From the NCBI GenBank assembly GCA_027028505.1, contig JALVJE010000255.1, positions 2,703 through 49,922 on the forward strand: a stretch of DNA of 47,220 bases, given 5' to 3'. The notes beneath the pieces are model-generated. The model saw nothing but the letters and a program-made list of their open reading frames with translations, had not been told where the DNA came from and did no database searches. The translations under genes and the position numbers were made by a program. This document shows, piece after piece, positions 1-7,705 of the stretch; the stretch's first letter is position 1, and each line of letters starts with the position of its first letter. This DNA comes from Bacteroidales bacterium. GTDB taxonomy: Bacteria; Bacteroidota; Bacteroidia; Bacteroidales; VadinHA17.

Positions 1-57
1 TTCCTTCGCTTTCTCGACCACCTGGGTAACAGCTACGAGTTCCTGAAACTTTACTGA
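1..57 (+). CDS. C-terminal fragment of an unidentified protein
   Basis: Frame 1 is open from the window edge and ends with TGA at 55-57, giving 18 residues that finish in ...GNSYEFLKLY. The piece is too short to name a family. Frame 2 is also open up to a TGA at 44-46, so the frame is not certain. If frame 1 is right, the gene converges on kdsA and the two stop codons overlap by a few bases, a tight tail-to-tail arrangement. Confidence 0.35.
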   Translation, partial: FLRFLDHLGNSYEFLKLY

Positions 58-869
58 ACCGCCCGGCGGATCTTCACCAGCACCTGCAACAGCTCTTCGA
101 GGCGATTGAGATGCAGCATGTTGGCTCCGTCGGAGAGGGCATGCGGAGGATCGGGGTGGGTCTCCAGGAAGATGCCGTCGGCACCGGCAGCGATGGCGGC
201 CCTGCCGAGGGTGGCGATCAGCTCCGGCCGGCCGCCGGTGATACCGTCACGCTGGTTGGGCTGCTGCAGTGAGTGGGTGATATCCACGACGACAGGATAG
301 CCGGTGCTTTGCATCACCGGGATGCTGCGGAAATCGACGATCAGGTCGTGGTAGCCGAACATCGTGCCCCGGTCGGTGAGGAAGATCCGGTGGTTGCCGG
401 TGGCGGCCACCTTGGCGGCGGCAAAATGCATCGCCTCGGGCGCCATGAACTGGCCTTTCTTGATGTTCACAGGCAGGCCGGTGCGGCCGGCAGCCGTCAG
501 CAGGTCGGTCTGGCGGCTCAGGAAAGCAGGGATCTGCAATACATCCACCGAACGTGCCGCCATCGCCGCCTCGTCAGGGGTGTGTATGTCGGTGAGAACG
601 GGCAGGGAGAGCTCCTTTCGTACCCTGTCGAGGATCGCCAGGGCTCGCTCATCGCCCGGACCTGTATAGGCATCGGGACGTGTGCGGTTGGCTTTGCGGT
701 ATGAGGCCTTGAAGATGTACGGGATCTCCAGTCTGTCGGTGATCCCCTTGACCACCTCTGCCACCTGGAAAACGTTCTCTTCGCTCTCCACCACACAGGG
801 ACCGGCGATGAGGAAGAAGTTGCCGGAGCCGGTGTGCCGGAGATGGGGGATGTCGGTGAGGAAGTTCAT
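51..869 (-). CDS. kdsA: 3-deoxy-8-phosphooctulonate synthase (Kdo-8-P synthase)
   Basis: Cytoplasmic aldolase that condenses phosphoenolpyruvate with arabinose-5-phosphate to Kdo-8-phosphate, the first committed step to the Kdo sugar of lipopolysaccharide. At 272 aa it has normal family length. Visible motifs are IAGPCVVES (22-29), FKASYRKANRT, LTDIH (92-96), NIKKGQF, the TDRGTMFGYHDLIVDFR block, DITHS and LETHPDP. Cys25, His199, Glu236 and Asp247 match the four ligands of the metal-dependent class; the metal-free E. coli type has Asn at the first position. The ATG at 869 is immediately followed upstream by a 7-nt tandem repeat leader rather than a clear ribosome binding site. It lies alone, divergent from the GH110-like gene. 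Confidence 0.95.
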   Translation of the reverse strand: MNFLTDIPHLRHTGSGNFFLIAGPCVVESEENVFQVAEVVKGITDRLEIPYIFKASYRKANRTRPDAYTGPGDERALAILDRVRKELSLPVLTDIHTPDEAAMAARSVDVLQIPAFLSRQTDLLTAAGRTGLPVNIKKGQFMAPEAMHFAAAKVAATGNHRIFLTDRGTMFGYHDLIVDFRSIPVMQSTGYPVVVDITHSLQQPNQRDGITGGRPELIATLGRAAIAAGADGIFLETHPDPPHALSDGANMLHLNRLEELLQVLVKIRRAVQ

Positions 870-909
870 AGTTCAGAGTTCAAAGTTCATAGTTCACGGT
901 TCAGAGTTA
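868..909. repeat. 7-nt tandem repeat (GTTCANA type) abutting the kdsA start
   Basis: About five degenerate units of the form AGTTCAnAGTTCA sit directly against the kdsA start codon. This is the reverse complement of the GTGAACT repeats seen at 9651, 31723, 40437 and 46024. Confidence 0.8.
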
Positions 910-1055
910 GATCATTACGCTGCTGTGGAGCTGAAATTAAGTAGAAATTAGCTCCATTCGGTCGCGAAATTAATAGAAATAATAGAAATTAATTGTTTCG
1001 GGGTTTATAGCTGTGATTGTTTTTATCAGGTACTGTATTATTTTTACCGGAAAAT
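910..1055. other. AT-rich divergent intergenic region
   Basis: AT-rich spacer between the divergent kdsA and GH110-like genes. It contains short imperfect inverted sequences such as AATTAATAG...AAATTAATT near 969-993. It presumably holds both promoters, but I could not place a convincing TAnnTTTG box here. Confidence 0.4.
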
Positions 1056-2957
1056 ATGACCATGAGAAGAAAAGATAAGGTACTGAGGGCGTTTCTTTAC
1101 ACATCAGCGCTCCTGATCTCCGTGCTGGTCTTGGCCGGGATCGTTTCATTTGTTGTTCCGGACGAGGTCTCCTCCGGGCAGGGGACGGTGGTGTCCGTTG
1201 TACCTCCGCCACCCGGCGGGGATGCCGTGACGGCTGTACGACAGGCGTTGGTGCAGGCCAGGACGACAGCCGGAAAAGGCGGGACGGTACGTGTGGTTTT
1301 CCCCCGGGGGCGTTATGACTTTTTCCCGGATAGCTGCGAGCGACGGAAATACTTCGAATCCAACACCTATATGACGGATCACCGTATCTGCGCTATCGTG
1401 ATGGAGGGGATGGAAAACGTGACGATAGACGGGCAGGGCAGCGAATTTATTTTCCATGGTCCCATGCAGCCTGTCACGGTGGATCATTGCCGGAATATCC
1501 GGCTGAAAGACTTCAGCATCGACTGGGATGTGCCGCTGACTTCCCAGGCGCAGGTGGTGGCTGCCACCGATAAATACATTGATATCCGGATCGCGGAAGA
1601 ATCGCCCTATGTCATTCGGGGCGGCAAGATCATCTTTACCGGCGAAGGGTGGGAGAGCGGATGGTGGGGCACCATAGAGTTTGCGAAAGATTCCCACCTG
1701 ATCCCGGAGGGTTCCGGCGACAGATGCCTGGGAGATCATTGGAGGAAATACCGGGCGGAGGAGATAGCTCCCGGGGTGGTGCGTCTGCACTACTCTTTCG
1801 GGCGTCTGCCGGCGGTGGGAAACTATCTGGTGATGCGTCATAACCGGCGCGAACATGCCGGAGTATTTCTTTTTCACAGCAGGGATGTCGCCGTGGAGGA
1901 TGTCCGGGTGTACCATACCGCCGGACTGGGCCTGCTCGGGCAGTTCTCCGAAAATCTGCACTTTGAGCGTGTGCAGGTCGTCCCCAATCCCCGCAAGAAC
2001 CGCTACTTTTCCGGTCATGATGACGGTATCCATCTCTCCAACTGCCGGGGGAGCATAGAGATCAGCGACTGTGCTTTCGGCGGGCTGATGGATGACCCCG
2101 TCAATGTGCACGGCACCAGCGTACGGATCATCGGCAAGCCGGCGCCCGACAGGCTGGTGTGCCGCTTCATGCATCCCATGAGTGTGGGGATGCTGTGGGG
2201 ACATCCGGGGGATACGGTGGGCTTTATCCTGGCCCGCAGGATGATCACAACCGGTACGGGCATCGTGAAAAGCTGGAAAGCGCTGGATGTGACCGATTTT
2301 GAGATCACCTTCCGCGAACCCGTGCCTGCCGGGATCCGCGAAGGTGATGCTCTGGAAAACCTGACCTGGGCGCCGGCAGTGCATATCCGCGGCTCTCTCT
2401 TCGGCAGTTGCCGGGCCCGGGGGGTGCTGATCTCTACACCGAAGCAGTCGGTTATAGAGGATTGTCTCTTCCGGTCCAGCGGAGCGGCTATCCTCGTCGC
2501 CGGCGACGCGAACCAGTGGTATGAATCGGGGGCAGTGCAAGATCTGCTCATCCGGAATAATGTCTTTGAATCTTCCTGTCTTACGTCGGTGTATCAGTTC
2601 GGCGAAGGGGTGATAAGCATCTGTCCGGAGATCCCGGAGGTGGATCCTTCGGTCCCTTTCCACCATAATATCCGTATCGAGAACAATACCTTCCTGGCCT
2701 ATGACTATCCTGTCCTGTGGGCGCTTTCAACGGACGGGCTCGTCTTCAGGAACAATACCATTATGCGCAACTATGACCGGAAGCCCTGGCATTGGAACCA
2801 CCACATGCTTACTTTCAAGGCCTGTAAGCATGTGCAGGTCGAAGGAACCCGGCTTGTGGGGGATGTGCTGGGGAAGGATATCCTGCTGCAGAATATGTCG
2901 AGCGACGAGCTGTCGGTCGCTCCCGGCGAAGGGCTGGTGGTGAGGGGGAATGAGTGA
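1056..2957 (+). CDS. GH110-like right-handed beta-helix glycosidase (putative alpha-1,3-galactosidase), membrane-anchored
   Basis: Protein of 633 aa from the ATG at 1056 (a second ATG at 1062 is equally possible; upstream in-frame codons offer only a TTG). A hydrophobic segment at about residues 11-33 is a signal anchor or signal peptide, so the enzyme works outside the cytoplasm. The body has the repetitive short-strand pattern of a parallel beta-helix (repeated forms like NIRLKDFSID, IEISDCAF, LIRNNVFE, IRIENNTF). The HDDGIHLSNC segment followed by GGLMDDPVNVHGT, with Asp346-Asp347, is the hallmark I associate with GH110 exo-alpha-1,3-galactosidases of Bacteroides. GH110 enzymes remove terminal alpha-1,3-galactose by inversion. 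The C-terminus (-Asn-Glu-stop) is encoded by the start of an 8-nt tandem repeat. Family call is fairly secure, substrate is inferred. Confidence 0.72.
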   Translation: MTMRRKDKVLRAFLYTSALLISVLVLAGIVSFVVPDEVSSGQGTVVSVVPPPPGGDAVTAVRQALVQARTTAGKGGTVRVVFPRGRYDFFPDSCERRKYFESNTYMTDHRICAIVMEGMENVTIDGQGSEFIFHGPMQPVTVDHCRNIRLKDFSIDWDVPLTSQAQVVAATDKYIDIRIAEESPYVIRGGKIIFTGEGWESGWWGTIEFAKDSHLIPEGSGDRCLGDHWRKYRAEEIAPGVVRLHYSFGRLPAVGNYLVMRHNRREHAGVFLFHSRDVAVEDVRVYHTAGLGLLGQFSENLHFERVQVVPNPRKNRYFSGHDDGIHLSNCRGSIEISDCAFGGLMDDPVNVHGTSVRIIGKPAPDRLVCRFMHPMSVGMLWGHPGDTVGFILARRMITTGTGIVKSWKALDVTDFEITFREPVPAGIREGDALENLTWAPAVHIRGSLFGSCRARGVLISTPKQSVIEDCLFRSSGAAILVAGDANQWYESGAVQDLLIRNNVFESSCLTSVYQFGEGVISICPEIPEVDPSVPFHHNIRIENNTFLAYDYPVLWALSTDGLVFRNNTIMRNYDRKPWHWNHHMLTFKACKHVQVEGTRLVGDVLGKDILLQNMSSDELSVAPGEGLVVRGNE

Positions 2958-3024
2958 ATGAGTGAATGCGTGAATGAGTGATTGAATGATTGAATGATTG
3001 AATGATTGAATGATTGAATGATTT
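2950..3024. repeat. 8-nt tandem repeat GAATGATT / GAATGAGT
   Basis: About nine units: first GAATGAGT variants, then near-perfect GAATGATT. The first unit supplies the stop codon of the GH110-like gene (AAT GAG TGA). The same family occurs at 9574 and 21925. Confidence 0.9.
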
Positions 3025-3172
3025 CCGCCCGGACGGGGGTGCTGGTTGCAAGGTGCTGGTTGCTGGGTGCTGGTTGCAAGGTGCTGGGTGGTTTTGCTCT
3101 ATGCGCGATGCTCTTTGCACTTTTAAGACTCTTTCCACTTTTCGACTCTTGGACTTTCGACCTTCGACAATC
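3025..3172. repeat. Composite repeat block between convergent genes
   Basis: It starts with a short form of the GC hairpin repeat (3025-3039), then GGTGCTG/GTTGCAA heptads (3039-3091), then a block with CTCTATGCGC and CTTTCGAC-type units (3100-3172) running into the rarA stop. Positions 3080-3106 are identical over 27 nt to 7157-7183, so the block is dispersed and composite. Confidence 0.8.
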
Positions 3173-4487
3173 ATCGATCCTCCTTCCTCTTTCCATACCC
3201 GTATCTTTTCTTCCACAGTCTGCCCAGTCTCTCGTTGATCTCTTTTTCGCGGGGGTTGTTGCCGGGGTCGTAGAGGCGGAGCCCTTTGATCTTTTCCGGC
3301 AGGAACTCCTCCTCGACAAAGTTCCCTTCGTAGCTGTGGGCATATTTGTAATCTTTTCCGTATCCCAGCTCTTTCATCAGGCGGGTGGGGGCATTGCGTA
3401 TGTTGAGCGGCACGGGCAGGTCGCCTTCTTTTTTCACGGTCTCCTGGGCTTTGTTGATGGCCATGTAGGCCGAGTTGCTCTTGGGTGAGGTGGCCAGGTA
3501 GAGGGTGATCTCCGAGAGGATGATGCGTGACTCGGGCCATCCCACCTGGTGTACGGCGTCGAAGGCGCTCTGTGCCAGGAGGAGGGCGTTGGGGTTGGCC
3601 AGGCCGATGTCCTCGGCGGCGAGGATGACCAGACGGCGGGCGATGAACTCGGGTTTCTCGCCCCCCTCCACCATACGTGCCAGCCAGTAAACGGCGCCGT
3701 TTGGATCGCTGCCCCGCACCGACTTGATGAAGGCCGAAATGATATCATAATGCAGCTCGCCCTGCTTGTCATAAGTGGCCAGGTTCTCCTGCAGGTGTTT
3801 CGTCACCGTGTCGTTGGTGATGATGATCTTCGCCTGTTCTCCGTGGGTGCTGCGTTCGGCGTCGACCACCAGTTCCAGGGCATTGTACAGCTTGCGAGCA
3901 TCCCCGCCGGAGAAACGGAAAAGCGCCTCCTTCTCCCGCACCTCGATATCCAGCTTGCTGAGGTAAACGTCCTGAGAGAGGGCTTTCCCGAGGAGCTGCT
4001 CCAGGTGGCGTTTTTCCAGCGGTTTGAGGATGTACACCTGGCAGCGGGAGAGCAGGGGGGAGATCACCTCGAAGGAAGGGTTCTCCGTGGTGGCGCCGAT
4101 GAGGGTGATGACGCCCTCTTCGACAGCGCCCAGCAGGGAATCCTGCTGCGATTTGCTGAAACGGTGGATCTCGTCAATGAACAGGATGGGGTTGGGACTG
4201 TCAAAGAAACGGGCCTTACGGGCTTTTTCGATCATCTCGCGCACCTCCTTCACGCCGGAGTGTACGGCACTGAGACTGTAGAAAGGGCGTTCCAGACGAT
4301 GGGAGATGATACGTGCCAGGGTGGTCTTGCCCACCCCCGGCGGTCCCCACAGGATCATGGAGGGTATGGTGCCGGCCTCGATGAGCTTGCGCAGGATGGC
4401 ATCTTTCCCTGTCAGCTCTTCCTGACCCATGTATTCGTCCAGCGTCCGGGGACGCATGCGCTCTGCCAGCGGGATATTGGGTGCCAT
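3171..4487 (-). CDS. rarA: Replication-associated recombination protein A (AAA+ ATPase)
   Basis: 438-aa AAA+ ATPase of the RarA/MgsA/WRNIP1 family, related to clamp loaders, acting at stalled replication forks. It shows Walker A GPPGVGKT at 48-55, Walker B LFIDEIHRF at 101-109, the sensor-1 stretch GATTENPSFEV, and the long helical C-terminal half (conserved SVRGSDPNGAVYWLARM and PLNIRNAPTRLMKELGYG) used for tetramerisation. Length is typical. The ATG at 4487 has a TATCTTTG promoter box about 18 nt upstream. The tail -KEDR-stop is encoded by GAGGATCGATGA, which runs into a dispersed repeat. Confidence 0.95.
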   Translation of the reverse strand: MAPNIPLAERMRPRTLDEYMGQEELTGKDAILRKLIEAGTIPSMILWGPPGVGKTTLARIISHRLERPFYSLSAVHSGVKEVREMIEKARKARFFDSPNPILFIDEIHRFSKSQQDSLLGAVEEGVITLIGATTENPSFEVISPLLSRCQVYILKPLEKRHLEQLLGKALSQDVYLSKLDIEVREKEALFRFSGGDARKLYNALELVVDAERSTHGEQAKIIITNDTVTKHLQENLATYDKQGELHYDIISAFIKSVRGSDPNGAVYWLARMVEGGEKPEFIARRLVILAAEDIGLANPNALLLAQSAFDAVHQVGWPESRIILSEITLYLATSPKSNSAYMAINKAQETVKKEGDLPVPLNIRNAPTRLMKELGYGKDYKYAHSYEGNFVEEEFLPEKIKGLRLYDPGNNPREKEINERLGRLWKKRYGYGKRKEDR

Positions 4488-4504
4488 GGCATGATCGTTT
4501 TATG

Positions 4505-4512
4505 CAAAGATA
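4505..4512 (-). promoter_or_regulatory. -7 promoter box TATCTTTG for rarA
   Basis: A perfect TAnnTTTG element on the minus strand, ending 18 nt before the rarA ATG. The -33 element is not clear. Confidence 0.6.
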
Positions 4513-4587
4513 GCCTTATTTCCGCTATCTTATGAGACCGGAAACGTTTCTTTCAGGCAGCGGATCTGAAAATTAAGAAATATGTCG

Positions 4588-4595
4588 TATCTTTA
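4588..4595 (+). promoter_or_regulatory. -7 promoter-like box TATCTTTA for the DUF6588 gene
   Basis: TATCTTTA, one base from TAnnTTTG, 43 nt before the ATG at 4639. The same octamer precedes the gene at 5834. Confidence 0.45.
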
Positions 4596-4638
4596 GTAGC
4601 CCCTTTTTTCGGCATCAGGAACAAAAACTCATACCGTA

Positions 4639-5718
4639 ATGCGCAAGGGATCGTTCTTAATTCTGACATTTGCGTTACTCGCAGGGCCGGTGCTGCGTTC
4701 TTCGGCACAGTTTGATACGATCAGTATTTTTCACGGAGGCATCCATGACGGTCAGTTGCTCCTGGAGGAGTACATTCGTCCGTGGCTGGATGCGTATGGC
4801 TATGCTATGAATGCCGGATGGTACAATACGGCCACCACGCATGAGATCGGAGGTGTGGATGTCATGATGACGGCCAATATGACCATGGTGCCGCAGAAAG
4901 CCCGGACCTTTGATCTGGCTTCCCTTCCCTTTGATACCTTGCAGGTGGCCGGTTCTCCGGCGATCGCTCCTACGGTGGCGGGGGCTGCGGAGGAAGGGCC
5001 CCGCCTGGTGTACCGGGAGATGTACAACGGGGATACCATCACCGTGGCTGATTTTAACTCCCCGGCAGGCAGCGGCCTGGCTATGATGTATATCCCTTTC
5101 CTGCAGGTGGGCCTGGGATTGCCATCACGGACAGACATCATCGGACGCATCATGATCCCCGTCGGTGTGCCCCGCTCCAGTGCCCGCATGAGCCTCGCCG
5201 GCATAGGGGTCAAGCATGACCTGAAACAATGGATGCCGGGTCTGGAAGATATTCCTGTGGGGGTGGCTTTTTTCGGGGGATATACCTGGTTCCGGGTCTA
5301 CTCGGGTTTCAAGGCCGAACCCGATGATTATACTTACATGGAAGATCATCTGCCGGCGGATTTTACCGGCCAGGAGGTGCAGTCGGTCATCCAGGCTTTT
5401 ATGTTCGACCTGCTGCTCTCTACCGACCTGAATTATATCAATGCCTTCGCCAGCGTGGGATATGGCAGGAGCTGGTCGAAGACCAGGGTCTTCGGCAACA
5501 TCCCCGTGCCGGTGTTCGATCCGCTGATCTCGACGGAAGGGCCGGTATATACCGACGACCATGTCTATAAGGTCCCTGACACAAAACATACGCTCCATAG
5601 CAACCTGCGTGTCAATGCAGGATTCCGTTTCAATGTCTCCCTGTTCACCTTACATCTGGCTTATACCTGGTCGGGGAGGTCCGTCTATTCGGCGGGTCTG
5701 GGCATGAGTTTCCGGTAG
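4639..5718 (+). CDS. DUF6588 family protein, probable outer-membrane beta-barrel
   Basis: 359 aa with a cleavable-type signal peptide (hydrophobic run at about 6-20, ending in SSAQ). Residues 35-60 carry the DGQLLLEEYIRPW...NAGWYNTA signature of DUF6588, a Bacteroidota family without known function. The rest alternates polar and hydrophobic residues and ends in an aromatic residue plus Arg (LGMSFR), typical of outer-membrane barrels. It stands alone, divergent from rarA. The TAG stop lies in an imperfect hairpin (about 5710-5736), but that hairpin is followed by A rather than T residues, so it is not a convincing plus-strand terminator. Confidence 0.7.
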   Translation: MRKGSFLILTFALLAGPVLRSSAQFDTISIFHGGIHDGQLLLEEYIRPWLDAYGYAMNAGWYNTATTHEIGGVDVMMTANMTMVPQKARTFDLASLPFDTLQVAGSPAIAPTVAGAAEEGPRLVYREMYNGDTITVADFNSPAGSGLAMMYIPFLQVGLGLPSRTDIIGRIMIPVGVPRSSARMSLAGIGVKHDLKQWMPGLEDIPVGVAFFGGYTWFRVYSGFKAEPDDYTYMEDHLPADFTGQEVQSVIQAFMFDLLLSTDLNYINAFASVGYGRSWSKTRVFGNIPVPVFDPLISTEGPVYTDDHVYKVPDTKHTLHSNLRVNAGFRFNVSLFTLHLAYTWSGRSVYSAGLGMSFR

Positions 5719-5811
5719 CATTCCAAAATGCCGGAAAAAAGGAAGGGACAATGCATTTCTTCTTCCCGGAAATTTTCACGGGTTTCCGTTTCATTTTTCC
5801 TGTCTTTTTAC

Positions 5812-5819
5812 TATCTTTA
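5812..5819 (+). promoter_or_regulatory. -7 promoter-like box TATCTTTA for the universal stress gene
   Basis: TATCTTTA 14 nt before the ATG at 5834, implying a very short leader; upstream T-rich sequence could serve as the -33 region. Confidence 0.45.
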
Positions 5820-5833
5820 AAAGAAAAAGAACC

Positions 5834-6964
5834 ATGGAAGAGAAACTCGTTGTTTTGGCAGAACATTCCTATGAGAGAGCGCTGTTGCTCCAGTCGCGGC
5901 TCAGGAGTGAGAACATTGATGCAGTGCTCTCCAATGTGAACATGATCCAGCCGGATGCCTCGGCAGGGGTGAAAGTGAAGGTGGCCGAGAAAGACCTGGA
6001 GAAAGCCATGAAGATCTATGTGGATTTTGTGGAAGAACTGGGGGAGGAACCGGAAGAGAAGGAAAAGAAAGATTCTCAGGATAAGGGTGTTTCCAGGATC
6101 CTGGTGCCGGTGGATTTCAGTGATCACTCCCGTCATGCCGCCATGTTCGCCATCCATTATGCATCAAAAACAGGTGCTGAGATGCTCCTTCTGCATGCTT
6201 ACTACGCCCCCGACCTGACGACCGTGCCTTATGACGATGAGACCTTCGGCTTCCAGGGTACGCTCACCGAATATCTGGTCGAACTGAGGGAAACGGCCAA
6301 AAAACAAACCCTTGCTTTCCTGAAGGAACTGAAAAAAGAGGCTTCGAAGGAAGGGATCGACAAGGTGAAAATGGATTATTTCATTGTCAAAGGATCGCTG
6401 GACGATGCGGTCTTTTATGCGGATGAGTCCTACCATCCCGACCTGATCGTTCTGGGGGCACGGGGCAAAGACAAGCGCCGCGATGATCCCCTCGGCTCGA
6501 TGACCATCCGTATCCTGGAAAAAGCTTCCATCCCTGTGCTGGTGATACCCCAGGATGCTGAGGTGAAAGAATTTTTCAGCCTGAAAGAGGTGGCCTATGC
6601 CACCAATTTTGACGAAGCTGATTTCCATGCCATAAAGAAACTGATGACCCTTGTGAAACCCTTTGGAAAAAAGATCCTTTGCGTACATTTCTGCAAGGAT
6701 GAGAATGACCCGGAAAAAAAGGTCAAAATGGAAGGGTTGCTGAAATATTTCCGGGATTCCTATCCCGACATGGAGGTGGAATGTCAGGTCATACACCAGG
6801 AAGATGTGGTGGAGGGGTTCAATGACCTTATTCTCAAGCATCCGGTGAGCGCTGTGGCGATGACGACCCATCGCCGCAATCTTATCGAAAAGCTCTTCTA
6901 CCCGAGCGTAACACGCAAGATGTATTTCCACACCCGGGTGCCCCTGCTGGTGTTTCACTCCTGA
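5834..6964 (+). CDS. DUF2007 domain fused to two universal stress protein (UspA) domains
   Basis: 376-aa soluble protein. Residues 1-65 look like the DUF2007 putative signal-transducing domain (VVLAEHSYERALLLQSRLRSE...VKVAEKDLEKAMKIY). An acidic/lysine linker (about 68-85) is followed by a first USP domain (87-240) opening with ILVPVDFSDHS. It has a complete G-x2-G-x9-G-S nucleotide loop at 208-222, so ATP binding is likely. A second USP domain (about 250-376) keeps the fold but has lost that glycine loop (MTTHRRNLIEKLF). The tandem fold resembles an active/degenerate pair. The protein is probably a stress or energy sensor, which is inference. Confidence 0.85.
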   Translation: MEEKLVVLAEHSYERALLLQSRLRSENIDAVLSNVNMIQPDASAGVKVKVAEKDLEKAMKIYVDFVEELGEEPEEKEKKDSQDKGVSRILVPVDFSDHSRHAAMFAIHYASKTGAEMLLLHAYYAPDLTTVPYDDETFGFQGTLTEYLVELRETAKKQTLAFLKELKKEASKEGIDKVKMDYFIVKGSLDDAVFYADESYHPDLIVLGARGKDKRRDDPLGSMTIRILEKASIPVLVIPQDAEVKEFFSLKEVAYATNFDEADFHAIKKLMTLVKPFGKKILCVHFCKDENDPEKKVKMEGLLKYFRDSYPDMEVECQVIHQEDVVEGFNDLILKHPVSAVAMTTHRRNLIEKLFYPSVTRKMYFHTRVPLLVFHS

Positions 6965-7036
6965 GTCCGGTGGATATACCTATTTAAATAGGTATTAAAA
7001 TAGGTATTAAAATAGGTAATTAAATACCTATATTTT
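6965..7036. repeat. AT-rich palindrome and 12-nt direct repeats
   Basis: TACCTATTTAAATAGGTA at 6977-6994 is a perfect 18-nt palindrome. It is followed by two copies of ATTAAAATAGGT and a closing TACCTA motif. It lies just after the USP gene and may be a protein-binding cluster or a worn terminator. Confidence 0.7.
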
Positions 7037-7282
7037 GAGTGTGGAGTGTGGAGTGTGGAGTGTGGAGTTGCGAGTATCGAGTATCGGGTTGGGAGGAGTT
7101 AAAAGTTAAAAGTGAGCTAAAATTAAAAGTTGGTGGTTGCTGGTTGCAGGGTGCAGGGTGCTGGGTGGTTTTGCTCTATGCGCTACGCTCTATGCTCTAT
7201 GCACTCTTCCCACTCTTTGACTTTTCGACCCTTGGACTTTCGACTTTTCGACCTTTCACCCTTCGACCCTTCAATCTTCACC
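7037..7282. repeat. Chain of different 7-nt tandem repeats
   Basis: In order: GAGTGTG units (7037-7067), GAGTATC units, GTTAAAA units (about 7099-7113), GGTTGCT/GGTGCAG units (7131-7167), the 27-nt block shared with 3080-3106 (7157-7183), CTCTATG units, then CTTTCGAC-type units (7213-7280). No coding potential is apparent in any frame. Confidence 0.85.
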
Positions 7283-7595
7283 CAGCCCCGGAGGGGCTGC
7301 AGAGAGTAGCCCCGGTTACGCCCGGGGGAAATACATCGGAAAAATAGAGAAATAACCCCGGAGGGGTTACAGAAAAAAGGTTAGATACGGAGTCCCATCG
7401 TTTATCTTTCTTCAACCCCTCGGGGTTGTGGATAGAGGGGGACACATCCCATACCGCAGGCGTAACTGCGGCTACCTGACTTCGACCCCTCCCTTGCTCC
7501 GCCGTAGCGGCTACGCGAAGGCGCAGCGGGGTCAATTGAGTGTGGAGTGTCTAGAATGTGGAGTTGTTTTCGCATCCTGCCTGCCGGCAGGCAGG
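7283..7595. repeat. REP-like palindrome cluster
   Basis: Several palindromes in 310 nt: CAGCCCCGGAGGGGCTG (7283-7299), CCCCGG/CCGGGG (7310-7327), TAACCCCGGAGGGGTTA (7353-7369), CAACCCCTCGGGGTTG (7413-7428), a CCGCA/TGCGG hairpin near 7455-7475, and the 20-nt palindrome CCTGCCTGCCGGCAGGCAGG (7576-7595). Segment 7512-7531 recurs inverted at 14949-14968. Such arrays resemble REP elements mobilised in trans by RAYT-type transposases; none is encoded here. Confidence 0.75.
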
Positions 7596-7705
7596 TATCG
7601 CATTATCTCTTCATCTCTTCATCGTTCTTTCCCCACTCTTTCCACTTTTCCTACTTTTCGACCCTTAGACTTTCGACCTTCGACGATCATCCTTCCAATT
7701 CCCTG
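7596..7705. repeat. CTTTCGAC-type repeats downstream of the lipoprotein gene
   Basis: Read on the minus strand, the sequence after the lipoprotein stop closely matches the sequence after the rarA stop (GATGATnGTCGAAGGTCGAA and onward). The same 3' block therefore follows two unrelated genes. Confidence 0.7.

Noticed and set aside
1146..2666. 506-codon minus-strand open frame across the GH110-like gene
   Set aside because: Its residue pattern is that of an antisense shadow (His/Arg/Pro-rich), while the plus strand has a signal anchor, beta-helix repeats and a catalytic motif.
2950..3091. CRISPR array
   Set aside because: Units are 7-8 nt without spacers, and no cas gene is present.
5710..5740. 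Terminator after the DUF6588 gene
   Set aside because: An imperfect hairpin spans the stop codon but is followed by A residues on the plus strand, so it cannot act as a standard plus-strand terminator.
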